DNA from: JAFGIN01 sp050301235
Lineage (GTDB): Bacteria; Fibrobacterota; Chitinivibrionia; Chitinivibrionales; Chitinispirillaceae
DNA length: 64,000 nucleotides
Direction: 5' to 3'
Assembly: GCA_050301235.1 (NCBI GenBank)
Contig: JBNKZD010000258.1
Location: 1 to 64,000, forward strand
The translations under genes were made by a program, and so were the position numbers. Positions 27,608 to 35,517 of this stretch are shown piece after piece (the first letter of the stretch is position 1; each line of letters opens with the position of its first letter). The notes beneath the pieces are model-generated. The model ran no database searches and had not been told where the DNA came from. It worked only from the letters and a program-made list of their open reading frames with translations.

Positions 27608-28744
27608 TTAAAACCCCAAACTGAAATCTATCCCGCGTTGCCCATCACGAGCATTCCCATCAATACTGTTGATATCTGATGTACTGAATGAAAATCTGAA
27701 ATTTGGTTTGATTTTGCCATTGTAAAAAGATAACTTTTCCTGAAACTTCAGAATATTCTCACTTTCCGGCTCAAAGTCCAGATTCTTAATTCGATATAGG
27801 ATTGTTGCCACTTTGCGTACATCGAGGGTAAACGTGTGTACGTCATGAAATTCAAAACGTCTGTAATTATAATCTACCAGATAACCAAAACCGTAACTGT
27901 AAAAGGGGGTTATCTGAAATTTGTTACTGAGGGAAACGAGAAGATCATGTCCTCCATCATAATGGTAACCTGACAGGTCGTCTGAATCGCTACCTGTAAA
28001 TTTAACCAGAGAAGCTCTTGCCTGGGCGGTAATTGTGTAACTGCAAAATTCCAGTAACTTTGTTGTGACGGAGCTTCCAATGAAAAACCCTCGTGGAACA
28101 ACCATTTTTCGCTCTGAATGCTTCTCATAAGCACTATCTTTGCCAAGGTTCACTAAAGAGATGCCAAGCTGAGGTTGTACAGTCAACGGTGAAGATGTAA
28201 TTCTCTCAGTGTGTTCAAAACGGACTCCTAAATCAAACGTAAACCCTCTGGGGTTGTATTCTGTAAATGAAGACCCTATGTAATCGCAACTGAACGTTTT
28301 TAAACTGATTCCCAAAGAAACCATATTTAACACTCTGACACCTATACAGTTTGAGAAAACATTCTGAAGGTTCTTCCCCAATGAGTTTTTATAAAATCCA
28401 TAAGCAATATCTATTTTTGGCAACAAATCATTGAAAAACAGAGCACCTGTAATGTAGGTATGGTCAACACTTTTTATATTCAATGGATGCTCACTGAAAT
28501 AACCGGCCTGGATTCGTGTTTGCAAATTGTCATAAACAGCAGGAAGTGCAGCAGGATTCCAGAACATGGTGTTGATACTGTTTGAAAGCGAAACCCCCGA
28601 TTCAGCTAAACCGGCATTTTCGGCACCTGCAGGAAATTCCAGCATTACCACTGATGGTTCTCGATGTGCATATACTGATAATGGGAAACTCATAGCAGTT
28701 AACATGACAAAACATAACATTACATTTATTAAATACAATTTCAT
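27608..28744 (-). CDS. PorV/UPF0164-like outer-membrane barrel protein
   Basis: 378 residues from the ATG at 28744, chosen for AGGGAG five bases upstream. A signal peptide ends near SVYAHREP. The mature N-terminus, EFPAGAENAGLAESGVSLSNSINTMFWNPAAL, is the hallmark of the PorV/PorQ and UPF0164 (FadL-like) group, in which a glycine-alanine segment with an N-PAAL motif plugs the barrel. The rest alternates beta strands and ends GIDFSLGF with terminal Phe. PorV shuttles type-IX substrates at the outer membrane; whether this one does is inference from the sorting-like tails on neighbouring proteins. It follows the small lipoprotein gene by 53 bases. Confidence 0.78.
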   Translation of the reverse strand: MKLYLINVMLCFVMLTAMSFPLSVYAHREPSVVMLEFPAGAENAGLAESGVSLSNSINTMFWNPAALPAVYDNLQTRIQAGYFSEHPLNIKSVDHTYITGALFFNDLLPKIDIAYGFYKNSLGKNLQNVFSNCIGVRVLNMVSLGISLKTFSCDYIGSSFTEYNPRGFTFDLGVRFEHTERITSSPLTVQPQLGISLVNLGKDSAYEKHSERKMVVPRGFFIGSSVTTKLLEFCSYTITAQARASLVKFTGSDSDDLSGYHYDGGHDLLVSLSNKFQITPFYSYGFGYLVDYNYRRFEFHDVHTFTLDVRKVATILYRIKNLDFEPESENILKFQEKLSFYNGKIKPNFRFSFSTSDINSIDGNARDGQRGIDFSLGF

Positions 28745-28797
28745 AAAAGCTCCCTTCAAACAATTAAAACCGTCTTATTTAATAGGCTATTTTCGTT

Positions 28798-29118
28798 TCA
28801 TATGGCAAAATTTTGTGCGTAAATGATCTTGTCATCCAGATCTCTTACAGAAATCTGATATGAACCCGGTCTGAATGCAGTTGTTAAGAGTGTAAATTCG
28901 GCGGGTCCGTTACCGTTAATAAATAGAATACTTTGTCCCGTAATATCTTTAATTTGCAATTCGAAGCGACCCTCCACACCTACTTTAATATGTATTGTCT
29001 CGTTGGTAATCGTTACCAACCCATTGGTAGTAATAGTTATACTACCATCAGCAACATTGGTAACTGATGAACACTGGCAAAGTAAACATAGTACTATACT
29101 ATAAATAATTTTATTCAT
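28798..29118 (-). CDS. Small lipoprotein made of a sorting-domain-like beta sandwich
   Basis: 106 residues. Lipoprotein signal peptide with LLCQC lipobox near residue 16. The mature 90 residues begin with TNVADGSITITTNGLVTITN and end ELQIKDITGQSILFINGNG...LTTAFRPGSYQISVRDLDDKIIYAQNFAI, the layout of a type-IX-secretion C-terminal domain (D-ITGQ, PG-Y-IxV, K-x-x-x). Such a module normally ends a large secreted protein; here it is nearly the entire product. The ATG overlaps the stop of the TIGR02147 regulator gene in ATGA, so the two are translationally coupled. Function unknown. Confidence 0.68.
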   Translation of the reverse strand: MNKIIYSIVLCLLCQCSSVTNVADGSITITTNGLVTITNETIHIKVGVEGRFELQIKDITGQSILFINGNGPAEFTLLTTAFRPGSYQISVRDLDDKIIYAQNFAI

Positions 29119-29966
29119 TTTTTCTGATCCGGCAGATTTTTAGATATCGGAAACAGCTGGATATTTAGCTCGTAAACTTTTGATGAGTGTGTATCTTCAC
29201 TTACAATATCTACTATATCCTGATAAAAAAGTTTGATCCGCTCTTTTATTTTCTTAATACCCTCTTCAGAGATACTCATCGATGCAGTCGAAATATCACG
29301 CTTTTCCTTTGGAATTCTGTCAATAGCTTCATCAGCAAGTCTGATCATTGAGTGTTGAAAATTACTGATTGCAACTGATTTCCAGCTATCAGGAGTTGTA
29401 AGATTTTTCGCATCGACTATATACAAACCATTTTCTGACCTCACGATGCCAAGACGTTCAAGCAGCTCCACACTTTGTCTGGCTTCGAGAGCAGTAATCG
29501 GAGGATCAACCAGCTTTGCCAATTCATCATAGTCTCCATAAAACTTATACGCACTCAGAATCTCTTTAATTATAATAACATACCATTTTGTAAAATATTC
29601 AAACTGATCATTTTCTAATATCCGAACAGTACCTTTTCTAATAGATAATATCTTTGAGAGATATTTATTCTTTTCTGCCAGAACTTTTGCCTGGTCAAAA
29701 AGAACCAAGTACTCAAAAAATTCGGTCTCGCTTTTGGACAATCGTAAAAACTCTGAGATACGCCGGGACAGTTCAATTGAGATATTTCGGGTACCACTGA
29801 GCACCCTTGCGAGGGTACCTGGATTTATCTGAAGTTGCATTGCTGCAGAACGGATAGAAAAAGAGGTGTTTTTCATCCTTTTTTCTTCAAGCCGAAACCC
29901 GAGATACTCCCGGTAACTGATATAATCAAAAATGGTTATATTTGCGTTCATTTTGCTTGTATCCAA
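29115..29966 (-). CDS. TIGR02147 family regulator-like protein
   Basis: 283 residues of the paralogous family first noted in Fibrobacter (TIGR02147). The N-terminus IFDYISYREYLGFRLEEKR leads into a helix-turn-helix-like region (AAMQLQINPGTLARVLSGTRNIS, residues 40-62). A long helical part with FEYLVLFDQAK and FTKWYVIIIKEIL follows, then the family tail LADEAIDRIPKEKRDISTASMSIS. Members are thought to be DNA-binding regulators of the genes they sit with. It is first in an operon with the small lipoprotein and the PorV-like barrel, the presumed targets. A minus-strand hairpin at 30069 may control its leader. Confidence 0.88.
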   Translation of the reverse strand: MDTSKMNANITIFDYISYREYLGFRLEEKRMKNTSFSIRSAAMQLQINPGTLARVLSGTRNISIELSRRISEFLRLSKSETEFFEYLVLFDQAKVLAEKNKYLSKILSIRKGTVRILENDQFEYFTKWYVIIIKEILSAYKFYGDYDELAKLVDPPITALEARQSVELLERLGIVRSENGLYIVDAKNLTTPDSWKSVAISNFQHSMIRLADEAIDRIPKEKRDISTASMSISEEGIKKIKERIKLFYQDIVDIVSEDTHSSKVYELNIQLFPISKNLPDQKK

Positions 29967-30441
29967 CTAATAGGCCATTTATTAAGCAACATCAAAATCT
30001 CTAAATAATCGATGATTCTCATATAATTTAACACATTTCTTAATCTGGGGTCAATCGGTCGATATAAAAAGTGTTGCTTACAGGCAACACTTGAAATTAA
30101 GTTAAATTGACATTACTATCAAATATTGATATAAATTTAGTGAGTAGCCTAAAGCTTCAGGTTATTCTTAAAGATTCACAAGATTGCTTCACTTCTATTT
30201 CTACAACGGTTATATTTCCATAGAAATGGACCATTTTACAAGAATGGATACACTGACAGTTTTATTTCTACAGGGTTTTAAATTGTACCCCATTTGAAAT
30301 TGCTGGCTCCAGACGGAAAAAATGTAAGATCGAATGCGGTAGAAACGTAGTGTCCGGACAAAACTATCTTGATTTACCACAAGCCGCAGGATAAAATTTC
30401 AGAGTCTGCAAGCTAAAAAACATGATCCAGACAAAGTAGCA
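29967..30441. other. Divergent intergenic region with hairpins
   Basis: 475 AT-rich bases between the TIGR02147 operon and the helicase gene. It holds the 9-bp hairpin at 30069-30092, a palindrome TGTCCGGACA at 30351-30360 about 80 bases before the helicase start, and two copies of ATTTCTACA near 30199 and 30261. No protein-coding frame is supported. Confidence 0.4.
30065..30092 (-). terminator. Leader hairpin followed by T-run on the minus strand
   Basis: AAGTGTTGC (30069-30077) and GCAACACTT (30084-30092) form a perfect 9-bp stem with a 6-base loop. Read on the minus strand it is followed by TTT before ATA, giving five T in all with the stem end. It lies about 100 bases upstream of the TIGR02147 start with no minus gene before it, so attenuation or a small transcript is possible. 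Confidence 0.5.
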
Positions 30442-33400
30442 ATGAACACCATAGTATTCATAGACACCGAAATAGATGTTAAAACCAAACGCATACTTGA
30501 TATAGGTGGTATCAATGAGAACGGTGATCAATTCCACTCCAACTCACAATCAGATTTTATCAGGTTTGTACATAATAAAAACTATATATGCGGACACAAT
30601 ATCATAAAGCATGACCTGCCGATTCTTGAAAACTCGTTAGAAGTAGATTTTTCGGGTCATCATACTATTGATACACTTTATCTGTCCCCGTTACTGTTTC
30701 CCAAAAAACCGTACCATGCACTTCTCAAAGATGACAAACTACAAACCGATGAACTTAATAATCCATTAAATGATGCAATCAAAGCTCGAGATCTCTTCTA
30801 TGATGAGGTTACTGCATTCAGTGAATTAGATGAAGATTTAAAGCAAATTTACTTTGCGCTTTTATCTGACAAAAATGAGTTTGAAGCATTTTTCATTTTT
30901 GTTAATTCCTGGTATTTTAATGTAAATATAACCAGGCTTATAAAAGGTCGGTTTTCGTTACAGATTTGTATGAACGCTCCGATAGAAAAACTCGTTGATG
31001 AGACCCCGATTGAATTGGCATATTGCCTCAGCTTGATTAACACCAACTGCCGATATTCCATTACTCCTCCATGGGTAGTTAAAAATTATCCTGATGTTGA
31101 GCGGGTTATGTATTTGTTAAGAAACAATCCGTGTATCTCCGGATGCTCCTATTGTAATCAGGCTCTGAATGCAATAAGTGGCTTGAAAAGATTTTTTGGG
31201 TTTGGTGGATACCGTTCCTATGGAGGAAAACCCCTGCAGGAGATGGCGGTCAGAGCTGCCATAAATAACAAATCGATTCTGGCGGTATTCCCTACGGGTG
31301 GAGGGAAATCGATTACTTTTCAGGTTCCTGCACTGATGAGTGGCGAAAATGTGAAAGGGTTGACCGTAGTAATTTCTCCGCTCCAATCGTTAATGAAAGA
31401 TCAGGTTGACAATCTTGAAAAATCCAATATTACTGAAGCGGTCACTATCAATGGATTACTTGACCCGATCGAAAGGGCAAAATCGTTTGAACGGGTTGAA
31501 AATGGTTCCGCTTCAATTCTCTATATCTCCCCTGAATCTTTACGATCAAAATCTATTGAGCACCTGCTGCTTGGAAGAAACATTGTTCGTTTTGTAATCG
31601 ACGAAGCACACTGTTTCTCTTCATGGGGGCAGGATTTCAGAGTTGACTATCTATATATTGGTGATTTCATAAAGTCTCTTCAGGAAAAAAAGAATCTTGA
31701 ATACCCTGTTCCTGTATCCTGTTTTACTGCTACTGCCAAACAAAATGTGATTCAGGATATCAGGAATTATTTTGAGGAAAAGCTTTCCATTCAATTAGAC
31801 ATATTCAGCTCAAATGCATCGAGGACAAACTTACGGTATAAAGTAATTCCAAAAAATACTGATGAAGAAAAATACACTACTGTCCGCAACCTTATTGATG
31901 GTAAGCGATGCCCTACAATCATCTATGTTTCGCGTACTCATAGAGCCTACCAGTTAGCTGAAAAATTATCTATCGATGGTTATCTGGCAAAACCTTACCA
32001 TGGAAAAATGGAAAAACAGGAGAAATCTGAAAACCAGGATGCATTTATTCGCGGTGATGTACAGATAATGGTTGCAACATCAGCATTCGGAATGGGTGTT
32101 GATAAAAAAGATGTAGGGATGGTCATTCATTATGAAATATCTGATTCTCTGGAAAACTATGTTCAGGAAGCAGGTAGAGCTGGAAGAGATGAAAAAATCA
32201 GTGCTGACTGTTATGTACTGTTCAATGATGAAGATCTAAGCAAGCATTTTGTTTTACTGAATCAGACCAAGCTGAATATCAAGGAAATACAGCAAATCTG
32301 GAAAGCTATAAAGGAGTTAACAAAACTTCGTTCAACAGCTTCCAATTCGGCATTGGAAATTGCCAGAATCGCTGGTTGGGATGATAATGTTACTGAAATA
32401 GAAACCAGGGTTACTACTGCAATTGCTGCCCTTGAAGAAGCTGGTTACCTGAAACGCGGGCAAAATATGCCACGGATATATGCTAATAGCATTTTAACAA
32501 AAAATGCTCAGGACGCAATTGATAAAATCACGTTATCAAAACACTTTGATGAAAAGCAGAAGCAACATGCTGAACGCATTATTAAAAAACTGTTCTCAAG
32601 TAAAAGCAGGAAACACGCTTCCAACGAAACTGCCGAATCACGAGTTGATTATATATCCGATCACCTGGGGATTGTAAAAGAAGAAGTAATAAATGTTATA
32701 AATTTACTGCGGGAAGAAAGAATCCTGGCAGACTCAAAAGATCTGACCGCATTTATTAAACGGGGTGAGAATAAAAACCGTTCACTTGGAATTCTTCTGA
32801 CAACCGCTAAAATTGAGGAGTTTCTTTTAAAACAAATTGATGTAGTTGAAAAAACGATACACATTAAAGAACTCAATGAGCTTGCTGAACAGCAGGGATG
32901 TTCTGATGTTTCGCCAAACAAACTGAGAACAATTATAAATTTCTGGTCGATTAAGAACTGGATAAAACGGCACGTTCACGATTCTTCAAAAAACCATCTT
33001 ACCATAAGTGCCACCTGCCCATACAATGAATTAAAAGAGAAATTCGCAAAACGACATGAGCTGGCACGTTTTATCGTGGAGTTTCTGTATAAAAGAAGTA
33101 ACGAAAATCCTGCTGATACTGATAGTATTAAAGAGCAGATACTGGTAGAGTTTTCCGTTCACGAATTAAAACAGGAATATGAGCGAAAGCTTTCCCTGTT
33201 TAAATCGGAAATAACCATTCAGGATATAGAAGATGCACTGTTTTACCTTTCGAGAATTGATGCCCTGAAAATTGAAGGTGGATTTCTGGTAGTATATAAT
33301 AAACTTAGCTTTGAACGCCTTGAAACAGATAATAAAAGACGCTATAAAGCCGAAGATTATACAAAGCTTAAACAGTTTTATGAGAGTAAAGTTCAGCAGA

Positions 33401-35241
33401 TCCATATTGTAGGTGAGTATGCAAAAAAAATGATCAATGACTATAGAGAAGCCTTACAATTCGTTGAAGACTATTTTCAACTGAATTTCACCTCTTTTCT
33501 AAGTAAGTATTTCAATGTCAGCCGGCAAAAAGAGATAATCAGAAACATAACACCCGAGAAATTCAGGGAGTTGTTTGGAGAACTCAGCCCAGCACAATTA
33601 AACATTATAAAGGATAATAGTTCCCAGTACATCGTCGTTGCTGCCGGGCCGGGCAGTGGAAAAACGAAAGTACTTGTGCACAAGTTAGCTTCTTTATTGC
33701 TCATGGAAGATGTCAAACATGAGCAATTATTGATGGTTACCTTTTCGAGAGCAGCAGCAACGGAATTTAAAAAAAGATTACTTCAGTTGATTAAAAATGC
33801 AGCTAATTTTGTAGAAATAAAAACCTTTCACTCATATTGTTTTGATTTACTTGGTAAAGTAGGTTCAATCGAAAAATCAGAAGCTATCATACATCAGGCT
33901 GTTGAAAAAATCAGAAACAATGACATCGAGCCAAATCGTATCAGCAAAACGGTTCTGGTTATTGATGAAGCTCAGGATATGGATAAACATGAATTTGAGC
34001 TGATCAGAATATTAATGGAAAAGAATGAAGAGATGCGGGTAATTGCTGTCGGTGATGACGATCAGAATATTTATGAGTTCAGGGGGGCAAGTTCTGAATA
34101 CCTTGAACGGTTTATCACGGAACATCATGCGAAGAAATATGAGCTTAATGACAATTTCCGCAGCAAAAACAACCTGGTTGAGTTCACAAATCAGTTTGTT
34201 GAAAAAATAACTCATCGGCTTAAAAAAATACCTATCGTTCCACATCAAAAGGATAACGGTAGTATCACCATAATAAAATATTCAGGTTATCATTTAATCG
34301 CACCTGTTGTTAAAGATGTTGTATCGACTGACCTTACAGGAACCACCTGTATTTTAACTCAGACAAATGATGAAGCCCTTCAGGTAACCGGATTACTCAT
34401 TAACAGTGGTATTCCTGCAAAACTGCTTCAGACAAATGAAGGATTCAGCCTTTACAATCTGCTTGAACTGAGATATTTCATTGAACAGCTTAATTTTACT
34501 GAAGGTATTTGTATCATCGGTGAAAATACATGGAATAATGCCAAAAAAAGATTTTGGTATAAATTTAAGGAAAGTTCAAAAATTGATATCTGTATAAACC
34601 TGATAAAAGAGTTTGAAGCGTGTAACCCCACTAAGATGTATCGGTCCGATTTTGAAGCATTTATCAATGAATCAAAACTTGAAGATTTCATTACCAGAAA
34701 CGGTGAGACCATATTCGTTTCCACAATACACAAAGCAAAAGGAAAAGAGTTTGATAGCGTATTTATTATGCTAAATGGCTATAATCCCGACACAGATGAG
34801 AAAAAGAGGCAACTCTATGTCGCAATGACCAGGGCTAAACATAAGTTATCAATTCATTTAAATGGTCATTATCTGGATGACATTTCTGCTGCGGGCATTA
34901 AGTACAAGTTTGATAAAAACAGATACGAATGCTCCAGGCTGATCATATGGCACTTAACACATAAAGATATCTGGCTCGACTACTGTATCTCAAAACAACA
35001 TCTTATTTCAAATCTTAAAAGTGGAGATACATTAGGCGTTAATACCATTGGTTGCACTGATAAAAATGGAAACTGCATTGTCAGGTTTTCCAATGGTTTT
35101 AAAGAAAAAATAGCTTCATTTGAGAGTAATGGCTATAAACTGATAAATGCCGGGATTAACTATATCGTGTATTGGAAAAAAGAAGATTCAGATCGTGAAG
35201 CAAAAATCATTTTGCCTGAATTGAGATTGCAAAAAGAGTAG
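30442..35241 (+). CDS. Exonuclease-RecQ-UvrD triple-fusion helicase
   Basis: 1599 residues. Residues 1-115 are a DEDD 3'-5' exonuclease-like domain (VFIDTEID; ICGHNIIKHD; NNPLNDAIKARDLF), where the usual His of H-x4-D appears to be Asn. Residues about 260-620 are a RecQ helicase: PTGGGKS near 284, VIDEAHCFSSWGQDFR near 385, YVQEAGRAGRDE near 573. A helical, winged-helix-rich linker fills 620-1040. Residues 1050-1500 are a UvrD/Rep superfamily 1 helicase: GPGSGKT near 1068, VIDEAQDMD, DDQNIYEFRG, STIHKAKGKEFD and LYVAMTRAKHKL. Two 3'-5' motors on one chain suggest processing of recombination or foreign DNA. Similar fusions occur sporadically in bacteria; function is not established. It stands alone, apparently intact. 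Confidence 0.92.
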   Translation: MNTIVFIDTEIDVKTKRILDIGGINENGDQFHSNSQSDFIRFVHNKNYICGHNIIKHDLPILENSLEVDFSGHHTIDTLYLSPLLFPKKPYHALLKDDKLQTDELNNPLNDAIKARDLFYDEVTAFSELDEDLKQIYFALLSDKNEFEAFFIFVNSWYFNVNITRLIKGRFSLQICMNAPIEKLVDETPIELAYCLSLINTNCRYSITPPWVVKNYPDVERVMYLLRNNPCISGCSYCNQALNAISGLKRFFGFGGYRSYGGKPLQEMAVRAAINNKSILAVFPTGGGKSITFQVPALMSGENVKGLTVVISPLQSLMKDQVDNLEKSNITEAVTINGLLDPIERAKSFERVENGSASILYISPESLRSKSIEHLLLGRNIVRFVIDEAHCFSSWGQDFRVDYLYIGDFIKSLQEKKNLEYPVPVSCFTATAKQNVIQDIRNYFEEKLSIQLDIFSSNASRTNLRYKVIPKNTDEEKYTTVRNLIDGKRCPTIIYVSRTHRAYQLAEKLSIDGYLAKPYHGKMEKQEKSENQDAFIRGDVQIMVATSAFGMGVDKKDVGMVIHYEISDSLENYVQEAGRAGRDEKISADCYVLFNDEDLSKHFVLLNQTKLNIKEIQQIWKAIKELTKLRSTASNSALEIARIAGWDDNVTEIETRVTTAIAALEEAGYLKRGQNMPRIYANSILTKNAQDAIDKITLSKHFDEKQKQHAERIIKKLFSSKSRKHASNETAESRVDYISDHLGIVKEEVINVINLLREERILADSKDLTAFIKRGENKNRSLGILLTTAKIEEFLLKQIDVVEKTIHIKELNELAEQQGCSDVSPNKLRTIINFWSIKNWIKRHVHDSSKNHLTISATCPYNELKEKFAKRHELARFIVEFLYKRSNENPADTDSIKEQILVEFSVHELKQEYERKLSLFKSEITIQDIEDALFYLSRIDALKIEGGFLVVYNKLSFERLETDNKRRYKAEDYTKLKQFYESKVQQIHIVGEYAKKMINDYREALQFVEDYFQLNFTSFLSKYFNVSRQKEIIRNITPEKFRELFGELSPAQLNIIKDNSSQYIVVAAGPGSGKTKVLVHKLASLLLMEDVKHEQLLMVTFSRAAATEFKKRLLQLIKNAANFVEIKTFHSYCFDLLGKVGSIEKSEAIIHQAVEKIRNNDIEPNRISKTVLVIDEAQDMDKHEFELIRILMEKNEEMRVIAVGDDDQNIYEFRGASSEYLERFITEHHAKKYELNDNFRSKNNLVEFTNQFVEKITHRLKKIPIVPHQKDNGSITIIKYSGYHLIAPVVKDVVSTDLTGTTCILTQTNDEALQVTGLLINSGIPAKLLQTNEGFSLYNLLELRYFIEQLNFTEGICIIGENTWNNAKKRFWYKFKESSKIDICINLIKEFEACNPTKMYRSDFEAFINESKLEDFITRNGETIFVSTIHKAKGKEFDSVFIMLNGYNPDTDEKKRQLYVAMTRAKHKLSIHLNGHYLDDISAAGIKYKFDKNRYECSRLIIWHLTHKDIWLDYCISKQHLISNLKSGDTLGVNTIGCTDKNGNCIVRFSNGFKEKIASFESNGYKLINAGINYIVYWKKEDSDREAKIILPELRLQKE

Positions 35242-35428
35242 TATTATGGTTGCCGTTTTCCCAATTGTATCTCAATTTTTACGATGGGTAAAAGTTACGT
35301 AACAGTTTAAAGATTAAGCGCTTTACACTTTATATACTAAATCCTTTTGGCTTGATTATCCGGGATATAAAAAAGACGAAAGCTTTTTTTCTGTAAAAGG
35401 CACGTTTTCTGCTTTGCTCTAAGGTTAT

Positions 35429-35467
35429 GTACCAGTAATGCTTCACTGCTGTAATGTGAACTGGTAC
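35429..35467. repeat. Inverted repeat upstream of the TonB-receptor gene
   Basis: GTACCAGT (35429-35436) and ACTGGTAC (35460-35467) are exact complements, with an inner pair TTCAC/GTGAA (35441-35445, 35456-35460). It lies 50 bases before the TTG start and could be an operator or mRNA hairpin; no T-run follows. Confidence 0.5.
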
Positions 35468-35517
35468 TCCGCTTGCACTTTTTTCAGATTTCGTTTCAGT
35501 AGGATATTAAAGATAAT

